A DNA stretch of 48,703 nucleotides from Anaerolineales bacterium UBA2200 (GCA_002327925.1 DCVA01000053.1:1-48703), one strand, 5' to 3'; positions 1 to 8,446 are shown, counted from the first letter of the stretch. Program-made: numbers and translations. Notes: generated by a model from the sequence alone, not told the origin.

Positions 1-29
1 TGACATTTTACGTGATAGAATGCGATGGT

Positions 30-58
30 TTGCATTCTGCACAGAAGTGTGGTACACT
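30..58 (+). promoter_or_regulatory. sigma-70 promoter for rpsO
   Basis: TTGCAT (30-35) and TACACT (53-58) are separated by 17 bases, which puts the transcript start near base 65. This also argues against an in-frame ATG at base 20 as the rpsO start, since that codon would lie upstream of the transcript. Confidence 0.7.
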
Positions 59-100
59 ACGAACTCGCGTTCGACGTCGTTTCTAGAAGGGAGGTGTGGC

Positions 101-370
101 ATGGCTTTGGAGAAGACAGTCAAGGAATCCACCATCAAGGAATATCGCGTCCATCCAAGTGACACAGGATCACCTGAGGTCCAGGTAGCGCTACTGACAC
201 AGCGCATTAACGCCCTTACCGAGCACCTGAAGGCGAACAAGCATGACGAGGCATCGCGACGCGGCTTGCTCAAGATGGTGGGGCAGCGCCGTCGGCATCT
301 GGCGTATCTCAGCCGCACAGACGCCACACGCTACAAAGAGATCGTGGCCAAGCTGGATCTGCGCAAGTAG
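101..370 (+). CDS. rpsO: 30S ribosomal protein S15
   Basis: Small-subunit ribosomal protein that binds 16S rRNA in the central domain and nucleates platform assembly. The product is 89 aa, the usual length for S15, and shows the conserved HPSDTGSPEVQVALLTQRI segment and the C-terminal QRRRHLAYL helix that contacts rRNA. The ATG at 101 was chosen because it follows a strong ribosome-binding site (AGGGAGGTG, ending near base 96) and because family proteins begin with M-A-L. It is the first gene of an rpsO-pnp pair, an arrangement conserved across many bacteria, and is transcribed from the promoter at 30-58. Confidence 0.97.
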   Translation: MALEKTVKESTIKEYRVHPSDTGSPEVQVALLTQRINALTEHLKANKHDEASRRGLLKMVGQRRRHLAYLSRTDATRYKEIVAKLDLRK

Positions 371-402
371 TACTTGCTCTGCGCTGAAAGGCATACACGG
401 AT

Positions 403-436
403 GGACGAGTAGATGGACCGTTTCATCTACTCGTTT
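403..436 (+). terminator. rpsO-pnp intergenic hairpin (attenuator or processing site)
   Basis: An 11-base perfect stem (405-415 with 424-434) is extended on both sides by G-U and A-U pairs, leaving a four-base loop. A partly T-rich stretch follows (TTTGATTATTACT). It could be a weak intrinsic terminator that lowers pnp expression relative to rpsO. It could also be a double-stranded RNA processing site like the RNase III site between rpsO and pnp in E. coli. The sequence alone does not decide between these. Confidence 0.6.
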
Positions 437-487
437 GATTATTACTCAAGGTTAGTAAGGAGGCTCCGAGCTGGCAGGGCAGGAATT

Positions 488-542
488 GGGGAGTGCCCCG
501 CGTCTATCGACCCGTTGGCGCGATGGAGGAGGGGTAGTCCCC
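488..542 (+). other. structured pnp leader with twin GGGG/CCCC hairpins
   Basis: Two look-alike hairpins, GGGG-AGTG-CCCC (488-499) and GGGG-TAGT-CCCC (531-542), lie in the untranslated stretch before pnp. In E. coli PNPase controls its own mRNA through structure in this interval, so a similar role is possible here. That is inference from position only. Confidence 0.35.
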
Positions 543-595
543 AGTCCCTGGCCGCCCGTCTCGACCTCAATCACTGGTAGAGAAGGTAGATAGAA

Positions 596-2794
596 ATGAA
601 TACGGTTAGGTCATTTGAGGCCACGCTTGGCGACAGCAAGATCGTGGTAGAGACGGGGCGACTGGCAGGTCAGGCTGGCGGTGCTGTGACGGTTCGCTGC
701 GGCGACACGGTTATCCTGGCGACCGCAACTGCGGCCCAGCAGCCCAGAGCAGACGCCTCGTTCTTCCCGCTTGCGGTGGATTATGAGGAGCGCCTTTATG
801 CTGCGGGGAAGATCCCAGGCGGTTTCTTCAAGCGAGAAGGACGGCCCACGGAAGAAGCCACGCTCCTGTGCCGACTGGTAGATCGTCCGCTGCGTCCACT
901 ATTCCCCAAGGGCATACTCAACGATGTGCAGATCATGATCACTGCCCTGTCTACAGATCAGGAGAACTACCTCGACATTCTGGCCATCATCGGCGCTTCG
1001 GCAGCCCTGATGATCTCGGACATCCCATTCAACGGCCCTGTAGGCGCCATCCGCGTTGGCTATGCCGACGGTAAGCTTCTGTTCAATCCCACCACCTCGC
1101 AAATGCTGACCAGCGCCCTGAACCTGCGTATCGCCGGCACTGCCGACTCGGTGATCATGGTGGAGGCGGGCGCCAACGAAGTGCCGGAGGAGGTCATCCT
1201 GCAGGCCCTCGAAGAAGGCCAGCGAGCCTTCCAGGATGTCATTCGTATGCAGGAGACAATGCGCTCCGAGGTTGGCAAGCCCAAGAGAGAGCTATCCCTC
1301 TTCAAGGTCAGCACAGAGGCCAAACAGGCTGTGCTGGGGAAAGTGGGGGATCGCGTTCCTGCCGCACTCGCCGCAACCACCAAGGAACAGCGCAATCACA
1401 TGCTGAACGAGCTGCGCACGGAGGTTGTGACCCAGCTTGGGGACACATTCCCTCTGCCAGAGATTACCACCGCTCTGGACGACTTCGTCAAGAGTCTCGT
1501 GCGCGCTGCAATCCTGGATCGCGGCTACAGACCCGACGGTCGGGACCTGAAAACGATCCGACCGATCTCCTGCGAGGTGGGTCTGCTGCCTCGCACGCAC
1601 GGCTCTGGCCTGTTCACGCGAGGCGAGACTCAAGTGCTGACCATTGCCACACTGGGCACCTCCAGTGATTCGCAAATCATCGATGGGCTTGGCACAGAAG
1701 ACACCAAGCGCTACATGCACCACTACAACTTTCCGCCCTACAGCACGGGCGAGACCTCTCGCCCGCGTTCCCCGGGTCGGCGGGAGATCGGTCATGGTGC
1801 TCTGGCCGAGCGCGCACTCGTGCCGATGATCCCGGCTCAGGGGCAATTTCCTTACACCATCCGCCTCGTGTCCGAAGTGCTCTCGTCGAACGGCTCGACT
1901 TCGATGGCCAGTGTCTGCGCCAGCACCCTGGCTCTACTGGACGCCGGCGTACCCATCAAGTCGCCTGTGGCCGGTATCGCCATGGGGCTGATCAAGGAAG
2001 GCGAGCGCGTTGCCGTGCTCACGGACATCCAGGGGATGGAGGACTTTCTTGGCGACATGGACTTTAAGGTCGCCGGTACAGCCAATGGCGTCACCGCCCT
2101 GCAGATGGACCTCAAGATCAAGGGAATCGCGCCCGATGTAATGCGAACTGCCCTGGCCCAGGCCAAGGAGGCTCGCCTCTTTGTGCTGGACAAGATCCTG
2201 GGCACCATCCAGTCGGCGCGTCCCGAGCTCTCTCCCTTCGCCCCGCGAATCACGCTGATCAAGATCGATCCCCAGAAGATCGGCGCTGTCATCGGCCCAG
2301 GCGGCAAGATGATCCGCAAGATCATTGAGGAAACCGGAGCCAAGATCGACGTGGAGGACGATGGCACTGTGTTCGTTGCTTCCACCGAGAAGGAAGGCAG
2401 CGACAAGGCTGTAGCGATGATCCGCCTGCTCACGGAAGTACCCGAGATCGGCAAGACCTACGTGGGCAAGGTCGTGCGAATCACCGACTTTGGCGCGTTC
2501 GTGGAGATACTACCCGGCACAGATGGTCTGGTGCATATCTCGCAGTTGGCCGATTTCCGGGTTGGCAAGGTAGAGGACGTTGTCAAGCTGGGCGATGAGA
2601 TCATGGTCATGATCATCGACATCGACTCGGATGGCAAGATCCGGCTGTCTCGCTCTGCAGTGCTCGAAGGCCTCACGGCCGAACAGGCTCGCGAAAGGGA
2701 TCAGCGCAACCGCAGCTCTGGCGGATCAGGTCCGCGCCCGTTTCGGCCGCGCAGCTCCGACGGAGGAAGGGGGGATTCGCGCCCACGGCGATGA
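596..2794 (+). CDS. pnp: Polyribonucleotide nucleotidyltransferase (PNPase)
   Basis: A 3'-to-5' phosphorolytic exoribonuclease that degrades mRNA and can also add tails; it acts as a trimer in the cytoplasm. The 732-aa protein has the full domain order: first RNase PH core (about 1-220), an all-helical linker, second RNase PH core (about 310-545, with FTRGETQ and the catalytic acidic segment DIQGMEDFLGDMDFK near 476-490), a KH domain with GPGGKM near 567, and an S1 domain (about 619-690). A basic, Gly/Ser/Arg-rich tail follows. The start has only a modest ribosome-binding site (AGAAGGTAG). The stop overlaps the lepB start (ATGA), implying coupled translation. Confidence 0.97.
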   Translation: MNTVRSFEATLGDSKIVVETGRLAGQAGGAVTVRCGDTVILATATAAQQPRADASFFPLAVDYEERLYAAGKIPGGFFKREGRPTEEATLLCRLVDRPLRPLFPKGILNDVQIMITALSTDQENYLDILAIIGASAALMISDIPFNGPVGAIRVGYADGKLLFNPTTSQMLTSALNLRIAGTADSVIMVEAGANEVPEEVILQALEEGQRAFQDVIRMQETMRSEVGKPKRELSLFKVSTEAKQAVLGKVGDRVPAALAATTKEQRNHMLNELRTEVVTQLGDTFPLPEITTALDDFVKSLVRAAILDRGYRPDGRDLKTIRPISCEVGLLPRTHGSGLFTRGETQVLTIATLGTSSDSQIIDGLGTEDTKRYMHHYNFPPYSTGETSRPRSPGRREIGHGALAERALVPMIPAQGQFPYTIRLVSEVLSSNGSTSMASVCASTLALLDAGVPIKSPVAGIAMGLIKEGERVAVLTDIQGMEDFLGDMDFKVAGTANGVTALQMDLKIKGIAPDVMRTALAQAKEARLFVLDKILGTIQSARPELSPFAPRITLIKIDPQKIGAVIGPGGKMIRKIIEETGAKIDVEDDGTVFVASTEKEGSDKAVAMIRLLTEVPEIGKTYVGKVVRITDFGAFVEILPGTDGLVHISQLADFRVGKVEDVVKLGDEIMVMIIDIDSDGKIRLSRSAVLEGLTAEQARERDQRNRSSGGSGPRPFRPRSSDGGRGDSRPRR

Positions 2795-3483
2795 CCCAGC
2801 CAATCGAGGACATCACAGCCGACATTGAACCACAGACCATGCCTGAGGCGGTACCCACCCCGCCTCAGGTTACCTGGGAACGCAGGCTGGGTAGTTGGAC
2901 CCGCGACATCCTGGAGACGATCCTGCCGGCGTTGGTCATCGTGCTGGTGGTAAACCTGTTCCTGGCTCAAGCTACTCGCGTGGAGGGCCAGAGTATGGAA
3001 CCTAACCTGCACAACAATCAGCGTCTCGTCATCGAAAAGGTGTCCTATCACTTCCGCCCCCCTCAACGGGGTGACATCGTAGTGATCGAGGCGCCGTTCT
3101 GGGAGCCTGTCCCTGTGACCACGCGCTTTGCAGCGTGGCTGGCCAGCCTCCTGGGAAGAGCTCCCGCCCTCGTACTACCGGAGCCCTTGATAAAGCGCGT
3201 GGTAGCCTTGCCGGGAGAAACGGTCGAAACCCGCAACGGACGGGTGTACATCAATGGTCAGGAACTGGTCGAGCCCTACACAAATGCGTTGACCTTTGCT
3301 CCTGGCATGTCGATGACCGACATGGCGCCACGCGTCATATCCACCGGGCACCTCTTCGTTCTGGGCGACAACCGTCCCAACAGCAACGACTCACGGAGCT
3401 TCGGCGAGATCCCATATGACGACGTCATCGGCCACGCCTGGCTGCGCTACTGGCCTATAGACAGTCTTGGTCTGCTAGACTGA
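2791..3483 (+). CDS. lepB: Signal peptidase I
   Basis: Membrane-bound S26 serine protease that removes signal peptides from exported proteins. The 230-aa product has a short cytoplasmic N-terminus, one membrane segment (about 41-59), and the catalytic domain facing outward. The Ser-Lys dyad is visible: Ser68 in GQSMEPNL and Lys135 in LIKRVVALPGE. The GDNRPNSNDSR box lies near the C-terminus. A 40-residue insertion between the dyad motifs (PVPVTTRFAAWLASLLGRAP region) is a little longer than in minimal forms. Its start overlaps the pnp stop by four bases. The substrates may include the several secreted LysM and vWA proteins of this window, which is inference. Confidence 0.95.
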   Translation: MTQPIEDITADIEPQTMPEAVPTPPQVTWERRLGSWTRDILETILPALVIVLVVNLFLAQATRVEGQSMEPNLHNNQRLVIEKVSYHFRPPQRGDIVVIEAPFWEPVPVTTRFAAWLASLLGRAPALVLPEPLIKRVVALPGETVETRNGRVYINGQELVEPYTNALTFAPGMSMTDMAPRVISTGHLFVLGDNRPNSNDSRSFGEIPYDDVIGHAWLRYWPIDSLGLLD

Positions 3484-3495
3484 TTGATCGCCACC

Positions 3496-3538
3496 AAAGG
3501 AGAAGCCGGGGTTCGTCTGAGGCCCCGGCTTCTCCTTT
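3496..3538. terminator. bidirectional terminator between lepB and esterase
   Basis: A perfect 16-base stem (3496-3511 with 3523-3538) with an 11-base loop carries AAA on the left arm and TTT on the right. It can therefore end transcripts from both directions. It sits 12 bases after lepB and 20 bases past the convergent esterase stop. Confidence 0.85.
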
Positions 3539-3558
3539 ACTGTGATTACGTCCGGTGG

Positions 3559-4308
3559 CTAGGTGATATGGCCAGAGACGAAATCACGCACCTTCGTGTA
3601 GACAACCTGCCGGTCATAGTCCTCTGTCACCACGTGACCGCTGTTTTCCAGCCAGACCATCTCCTTCTCCGACGACCCAAGCTGATGCAGGATGCGCGGC
3701 ATCGTTTGGGGATCGACCGTCCTATCCTGCCTCGCGTGCATGAGCAGAGCAGGGCACCTGACCTCGGGAAGATCATCCAGCAGGTGCCTCAGGAAGAGTA
3801 GCACTTGTTCGTTGCTGCGGTTCGGGGTGTAATGATATGCAACTCTCTCCGCCAGCGCCTCCGGGTCGTGGATGTTGCTCTGGCCTTTCTTGCGATAGGG
3901 CTGCACATATTTCAGAACCCGGGCCAGCCACAGCAGCTTCAGGTCTGTTACGAGCGGCGACGACAGTGACACGACGCCACGCAGAGGAATGTGAGCCGCC
4001 AGGTGGAGGGAAAGCGCACCGCCGAGGGATTGCCCGATGACGAAGGTATGCTTGCAGGCGACGGCCAGAGCTTCGTGTTCCGTGTAGACAGACCGGAACC
4101 AGTCGCGCCAGTCGGTTCGGGCCAGCTCACGTTCGTGAGTACCGTGCCCGGAGATCAGGGCTCCGCGTACGGTCCATCCCAGGCCATTGAGAAACTGACC
4201 CAGTCCGCGCATCTCCTGCGGCGAGCCGGTGAACCCATGTATCAGCAAACAGCCCACGTCGTTACCCGGATAGGAGAATGGCTCAGCGCCCGGCATGATC
4301 CTGGTCAT
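3559..4308 (-). CDS. Est30-type carboxylesterase / monoacylglycerol lipase-like alpha/beta hydrolase
   Basis: A soluble alpha/beta hydrolase, probably cleaving short-chain carboxyl esters. The 249-aa product matches the thermophile carboxylesterase Est30 layout: oxyanion segment HGFTGSP, nucleophile Ser94 in GQSLGG, Asp195 in RQDRTVDP and His225 in NSGHVVTED. A longer reading frame runs upstream, but the ATG at 4308 is preferred because AAGGGAG lies just before it and a good sigma-70 promoter (4333-4361) lies inside the longer frame. It appears to be monocistronic and ends at the shared terminator. The natural substrate cannot be told from sequence. Confidence 0.88.
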   Translation of the reverse strand: MTRIMPGAEPFSYPGNDVGCLLIHGFTGSPQEMRGLGQFLNGLGWTVRGALISGHGTHERELARTDWRDWFRSVYTEHEALAVACKHTFVIGQSLGGALSLHLAAHIPLRGVVSLSSPLVTDLKLLWLARVLKYVQPYRKKGQSNIHDPEALAERVAYHYTPNRSNEQVLLFLRHLLDDLPEVRCPALLMHARQDRTVDPQTMPRILHQLGSSEKEMVWLENSGHVVTEDYDRQVVYTKVRDFVSGHIT

Positions 4309-4332
4309 CATCGCTCCCTTCATCTCAACACG

Positions 4333-4361
4333 AGTGTAGTCCAATGGCACCTGGCCGTCAA
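4333..4361 (-). promoter_or_regulatory. sigma-70 promoter for the esterase
   Basis: On the minus strand, TTGACG (4361-4356) and TACACT (4338-4333) are 17 bases apart. The transcript would start near 4326, just ahead of the ATG at 4308. Confidence 0.7.
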
Positions 4362-4427
4362 TTGCGAACCCTCCCGGGTTGTCGGCCCAACGCCATCTGC
4401 AGTTTACTATTTCTTCGCCGCAGTTAT

Positions 4428-4456
4428 TTGACAAGGCCCGGTGCTTATGATATCAT
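4428..4456 (+). promoter_or_regulatory. sigma-70 promoter for the LysM lipoprotein
   Basis: TTGACA (4428-4433) and TATCAT (4451-4456) have a 17-base spacer. The first 13 bases, TTGACAAGGCCCG, recur exactly in the promoter of the EF-G paralogue (39650 leftward). Confidence 0.7.
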
Positions 4457-4547
4457 CGCTAGATAAGGCGGACGTGGCGGCCACAAGCGTATGCGCCAGC
4501 GGTTGCCAGGCCCGGGTAGCTTCCTCGACCCCTGGAAAGGAGAGCGG

Positions 4548-5321
4548 ATGTCACCAAAGAGAGCCATGGCGTTGTGCGCCATCACGGTAGTGATTGCCCA
4601 GCTCAGCCTGGGGCCAGTGGGCTGCACTCGGAGCAAGAAGGAAGCCCCCACTCCAGCCGTCTCTGTCGCGACCCCGACCCTCACCGCACCGGCCCCTGCA
4701 CCAACTTCCGCGCCAACTACCCTGGGGCCCGGCACAGATGGCACCCCGGTGGCCGGTCCAACGACAGTAACGGCCCTGGATCCGTCGCCAACCCCGTTGA
4801 TCGTGGTGACTGTCGTTCCGCCATCCACTCCCGTCCCGCAGCAGGTGGAGTACACAGTCCAGTTGGGGGACACGCTCACATCCATCGCCGCGAACTTTGG
4901 CACGACGGCTGACGCCATCATGGCACTCAACGGACTGTCCAACGCGAACCTCATCAGTGCAGGACAGGTACTCCTTATCCCGGGTCAGAGCTCGTCCATC
5001 GTGGGAGCCAACGAATACGTCGTTGTGGCCGGCGATACACTCTACTCGATAGCGCAGCGCTTTGGCACGACCGTCGCAGCCATCCAACGCGCCAATGGTA
5101 TCGTCAATCCCGCGCTCATCCGCGCCGGGCAGAAGCTGACTATCCCGCCGGCCGGCAGCCAGCCCCCGACGACAGTTGCTGGCACCTACGTTGTTCAGGC
5201 CGGAGACACTCTGTACGGTATCGCCGCCTACCTCGGCAAGAACGTCTGGGACATCATTGCCGCCAACAACCTCACAGACCCATACTTGATTTACCCCGGT
5301 CAAGCCTTAACTACCCCCTGA
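4548..5321 (+). CDS. Exported protein with three LysM domains (probable lipoprotein)
   Basis: LysM domains bind the glycan backbone of peptidoglycan, so this is likely a wall-bound surface protein. The 257-aa product starts with a hydrophobic signal segment ending at Cys26. The lipobox (PVGC) is off-consensus at position -3, so lipid attachment is likely but not certain. A Pro/Thr/Ala-rich linker (about 27-100) leads to three LysM repeats (about 101-146, 157-202 and 212-257), each with a GDTL core and a final GQ-x-L segment. No catalytic domain is present. The ATG at 4548 is set by the ribosome-binding site GAAAGGAGAG. A tiny GC hairpin overlaps the stop codon. An ECF sigma gene follows 84 bases later. 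Confidence 0.88.
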   Translation: MSPKRAMALCAITVVIAQLSLGPVGCTRSKKEAPTPAVSVATPTLTAPAPAPTSAPTTLGPGTDGTPVAGPTTVTALDPSPTPLIVVTVVPPSTPVPQQVEYTVQLGDTLTSIAANFGTTADAIMALNGLSNANLISAGQVLLIPGQSSSIVGANEYVVVAGDTLYSIAQRFGTTVAAIQRANGIVNPALIRAGQKLTIPPAGSQPPTTVAGTYVVQAGDTLYGIAAYLGKNVWDIIAANNLTDPYLIYPGQALTTP

Positions 5322-5357
5322 GAGGGGCAGTTCCGGGGCAAATGGGGGGCAAAAAAC

Positions 5358-5385
5358 TGAACCTTTCGGCTGCCTTCTGTGTATT
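5358..5385 (+). promoter_or_regulatory. candidate ECF-type promoter for the sigma gene at 5406
   Basis: TGAACC (5358-5363) followed by TTTCGGCT and a GTATT element (5381-5385) resembles the AAC-spacer-GTAT pattern of ECF promoters. A similar arrangement precedes the second ECF operon at 26122-26146. Many ECF sigma genes are self-activated. No convincing sigma-70 promoter was found here. Confidence 0.3.
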
Positions 5386-5405
5386 GTTTATAGAGTGCCC
5401 GAGCG

Positions 5406-6002
5406 GTGAGGCGTCAGGCGATGTGCACACCTGAGCACGAGGACGTCGGTCTGGTCACCCGCATTCGCGGTGGGGATGCGGTTGCTTTCGAGCTATTGTA
5501 CGACAAGTACAAGCGCCCTCTGTACCAGACTGCGCTGGCAATCACCGGCGACCGTGGGGCTGCGGAAGATGTGGTGCAGGACTGTTTCGTGCGCGCCTAC
5601 AGAGCCATGGATAGAGTGGTTGCTCTTGGATCCCTGTCGCCCTGGCTGCACCGCATTGTCGTCAATCTCAGTTGCAGTCGCAGTTCGCGCGACCGGCGTT
5701 GGTTGACAACGCTTGATGCCTGGCTTGAGCGGATCGCTGCGCCGGGCCCGCCACCGGACCAGGCAGCCGAGCAGGTCGAGGTTAGCGAGATTGTGCGCCA
5801 GGCATTGGACGGCTTGAACGCCAAACAGCGAGCGGTGATTGTTCTGTTCTATGTCCAGGGATTCAGTCTGGCAGATCTGGCTTTCATCCTGAATTGCCCG
5901 GTAGGTACGGTCAAGTCCCGGCTTCATTACGCGTGCAAGGCGTTCCGTGAAAGGCTCAGAGAAGACAAGCGACTGGCGGGCGAGATCATCTATGGTACAT
6001 AA
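5406..6002 (+). CDS. ECF-family RNA polymerase sigma factor
   Basis: Directs RNA polymerase to a small regulon in response to a signal relayed by its partner. The 198-aa protein has region 2 (about 12-85, with AFELLYDKYKRPLYQTAL and the DVVQDCFVRAY segment) and region 4 (about 126-180, with the GTVKSRLHYA recognition helix). No region 1 or 3 is present, as expected for ECF sigmas. The start is GTG at 5406; an ATG at 5421 is an alternative. Its 3' end overlaps the next gene by 11 bases, the usual sign of a sigma / anti-sigma pair. The signal is unknown. Confidence 0.9.
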   Translation: MRRQAMCTPEHEDVGLVTRIRGGDAVAFELLYDKYKRPLYQTALAITGDRGAAEDVVQDCFVRAYRAMDRVVALGSLSPWLHRIVVNLSCSRSSRDRRWLTTLDAWLERIAAPGPPPDQAAEQVEVSEIVRQALDGLNAKQRAVIVLFYVQGFSLADLAFILNCPVGTVKSRLHYACKAFRERLREDKRLAGEIIYGT

Positions 6003-6429
6003 ACCGAACGGCCGGGAAACGCTCTATCAAGACCCGATCGACGATGACCTGGGAAGCCTTGTTCGCTGGGGCCTGGAGGATACCTTCGCGGAAGCAAGTC
6101 CTCCGGATGATCTGTGGCCCAAGATACGGGCACAGATCGAAGCGCAGTCTGACACCAAGCCTGTGTCGCATGCTGGGGTCAGACGTCGCTCACTGTCTCT
6201 GGCTTCCCTTGTGCAAACCGTAGTGGTAAGCTCTCTGGTACTGGCGTTCGTGCTGGAAGTGGACCGAACGGGCAGCTCCAGCCCACGGCCGAGCGCGGAT
6301 CGCACGCCTGTGGTCGAGCATTCCATTTTCGACAGCGGGCCGCCGCGAGATATTCCGCGGTTGCGCCCGGTGGCTGATCCTGAACCTCAGCAGGCGGTAC
6401 ATCGGCGCATGGGTGGTGCGACCCAGTAG
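5992..6429 (+). CDS. Putative membrane anti-sigma partner (single-pass)
   Basis: Probably holds the preceding sigma factor at the membrane; this rests on position and topology, not on a recognised domain. The 145-aa product has a cytoplasmic N-terminal part (about 1-70) with a helical, sigma-binding-like segment (DDLWPKIRAQIEA), one membrane segment (about 77-95), and a short Pro/Arg-rich outer tail. It lacks the HxxxCxxC zinc motif seen in the other anti-sigma of this window. The ATG at 5992 overlaps the sigma stop by 11 bases. Confidence 0.55.
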   Translation: MVHKPNGRETLYQDPIDDDLGSLVRWGLEDTFAEASPPDDLWPKIRAQIEAQSDTKPVSHAGVRRRSLSLASLVQTVVVSSLVLAFVLEVDRTGSSSPRPSADRTPVVEHSIFDSGPPRDIPRLRPVADPEPQQAVHRRMGGATQ

Positions 6430-6515
6430 ACAGGTCCAACTCCTGGCTACGGTCGGCAATTAGTCGCTGACGGCCATCGTGTGGCTAATACCGCATTACT
6501 TCTCGAAGGGGGGTG

Positions 6516-6540
6516 GGAACACCGAAAATATAGGCACGAT
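6516..6540 (+). promoter_or_regulatory. possible ECF-type promoter before the solute-binding protein gene
   Basis: GGAAC (6516-6520), a 16-base spacer and CGAT (6537-6540) fit an ECF pattern loosely. If real, the adjacent sigma factor could drive this abundant transport protein. No good sigma-70 promoter is visible between 6430 and 6588. Confidence 0.2.
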
Positions 6541-6588
6541 TCCCGAATTCCGGAGCAAGATCTACCAATCTTAGGAGGAGATTCACAA

Positions 6589-8232
6589 ATGAGTAAGAGA
6601 TTCACTCTAGTACTCGTGGTCCTGATGGTACTGGCCGCTGTGCTCAGCGCCTGCAAGCCGGCCGAAAAGCTGGTCACCACCATCAATCTGAACTTTGCGA
6701 CCGAGCCCCCGACCATGGACCCGGGCCTGTCCACCGACACCACGTCGGTCGACTGCGTCAACATGCTGTTCATGGGACTGAGCAGACTCGACATCGAGAC
6801 CGTCGAGACCAAGCCCTACCTGGCCACTGAGTGGTCGGTCAGCGCTGACGGTCTGGTCTGGACCTTCAAGATGCGCAAGGACGTCTTCTGGTGGCGTTGG
6901 GATCCGGCCACCCAGAAGGCCGAGAAGAAGCGCCCCGTGGTCGCCGGTGACATCGTCTACGCCGTCCGGCGTGTGGCGAACCCCGAGACCGCTTCTGACT
7001 ATGCCTACGTCGACTATATCATCAAGGGCGTTCAGGCAGTCAACACGGGCGAGAGCACGGACCTGGAGTCGGTTGGCGTCCGCGCGGTGGATGACTACAC
7101 CGTCGAGTTCACTCTGACCCAGCCCGCCGGCTACTTCGCAGCCATTGCCGGTATGTGGACCAACAACCCCGTACCGCGAGAGCCCATCGAACAGTTCGGC
7201 GACAAGTGGACCGAGCCAGGCAACATCTGGACCTGTGGTCCCACCTATCTCGACGTCTGGGAACATGAGAACAAGGTCGTGATGAAGAAGAACCCGAACT
7301 GGTTCGACGCCAAGAACGTCTTCATCGAGACCTACAACTGGGCCATCGTCAACGACGATGCCACCGCAATGGCTATGTACGAGAACGGCGAGCTCGATGT
7401 GACTCCCCCGCCGCTGTCGGACATGGACCGCATCAAGGCCGATCCCACGCTGAGCAAGGAACTGTACATCGGCCCCGGCACCTGCACCTACTACTACGGT
7501 TTCAACACCTCCAAGCCGCCACTGGACAATGTCAAGGTTCGCCAGGCTCTGTCCCACGGCATCGATCGCCAGAAACTGATCGACACCGTGCTCAAGGGCG
7601 GCCAGAAGGTCGCGACGACCTTTGCATGCCCTGGTGTCTTCGGCACGCCTGCCGAGGATCCCAACTGGAAGGGCATCGAGTTTGATCCCGCCAAGGGCAA
7701 GGCGCTGTTGGCCGAGGCCGGGTACCCGGATGGTAAGGGACTGGCTGAGATCACCCTGATGTTCAACACCAGCGCAGGGCACCAGAGAATCGCCGAGTTC
7801 ATCCAGCAGAGCTGGAAGGAGAACCTGGGCCTCGATATCAAGCTGGCCAACCAGGAGTGGGCAGTCTATCTCAAGACCGTTAACACAGACGCTCCCCAGA
7901 TCTACCGCATGGGTTGGTGCTTGGACTATCCGGATGAGAACAACTGGGTGCTGGAGAACTTCCACACCACCAAGAGCTTGAACAACCCGAAGTGGTCTGG
8001 CGCGAATGCCGTCGAGTTCGACAGGCTGACCGAAGAGGCTGCTCTCTCGAACGACCCGGCCAAGCGCAAGGAGCTCTACTTCAAGGCTGAGCAGCTGCTC
8101 ACCGTCACGGACGCGGTCATCGCACCGATCTACTACTACACCTCGGTCGTTATGACCAAGCCGTACGTGGAGCGCACCTACTCAAAGGCCGGCCACCAGG
8201 AATTCTGGTACTGGAAGGTTCAGGCTCACTAG
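6589..8232 (+). CDS. ABC transporter solute-binding lipoprotein, family 5 (peptide/oligosaccharide type)
   Basis: Captures substrate outside the cell and delivers it to the permeases encoded downstream. The 547-aa protein begins with a signal peptide and a clear lipobox (LSAC, Cys22), then the family 5 fold with ATEPPTMDPG near the N-terminus, MYENGELDVTPPP in the middle and KVRQALSHGIDRQKLI. The start follows a very strong AGGAGGAG site. Family 5 proteins bind peptides, nickel or, in several thermophiles, oligosaccharides; the ligand is not evident. A terminator follows it, so it is probably made in excess over the membrane parts. Confidence 0.92.
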   Translation: MSKRFTLVLVVLMVLAAVLSACKPAEKLVTTINLNFATEPPTMDPGLSTDTTSVDCVNMLFMGLSRLDIETVETKPYLATEWSVSADGLVWTFKMRKDVFWWRWDPATQKAEKKRPVVAGDIVYAVRRVANPETASDYAYVDYIIKGVQAVNTGESTDLESVGVRAVDDYTVEFTLTQPAGYFAAIAGMWTNNPVPREPIEQFGDKWTEPGNIWTCGPTYLDVWEHENKVVMKKNPNWFDAKNVFIETYNWAIVNDDATAMAMYENGELDVTPPPLSDMDRIKADPTLSKELYIGPGTCTYYYGFNTSKPPLDNVKVRQALSHGIDRQKLIDTVLKGGQKVATTFACPGVFGTPAEDPNWKGIEFDPAKGKALLAEAGYPDGKGLAEITLMFNTSAGHQRIAEFIQQSWKENLGLDIKLANQEWAVYLKTVNTDAPQIYRMGWCLDYPDENNWVLENFHTTKSLNNPKWSGANAVEFDRLTEEAALSNDPAKRKELYFKAEQLLTVTDAVIAPIYYYTSVVMTKPYVERTYSKAGHQEFWYWKVQAH

Positions 8233-8306
8233 CTCTTTAGGCATGAGGAGCTCAGCAGCTCTATGAGCTGCCAAGCCCTCGTTTGGTGAGTCTAGCGCAG
8301 TCACAG

Positions 8307-8340
8307 AGCCACGCAGCTTGCAAACAGGAGCTGCGTGGCT
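8307..8340 (+). terminator. intrinsic terminator after the first binding protein
   Basis: A 12-base perfect stem (8307-8318 with 8329-8340), a 10-base loop and a TTGTTTCTTT tail. It separates the binding-protein gene from the permease genes, which have their own promoter at 8370-8398. Confidence 0.85.
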
Positions 8341-8369
8341 TTGTTTCTTTCGGATAGATTGAACCTGAT

Positions 8370-8398
8370 TTGACGCAGGGTGGTTTTGGATATAGAAT
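8370..8398 (+). promoter_or_regulatory. sigma-70 promoter for the permease operon
   Basis: TTGACG (8370-8375) and TAGAAT (8393-8398) with a 17-base spacer. The transcript would start near 8405, so the ATG at 8447 is the usable start of the first permease. Confidence 0.75.
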
Positions 8399-8446
8399 CG
8401 CTTGCCAACTGGGGATGTTGGACGTCCCACGTCTGAGGAGGTACTC

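Noticed and set aside
5315..5327. CCCCT/AGGGG hairpin as a terminator of the LysM lipoprotein gene
   Set aside because: Only five base pairs, overlapping the stop codon and with no T-tract.
6607..7965. A 452-codon open frame antisense to the first binding protein
   Set aside because: Shadow of the GC-rich codon pattern; no start signal and no family resemblance.
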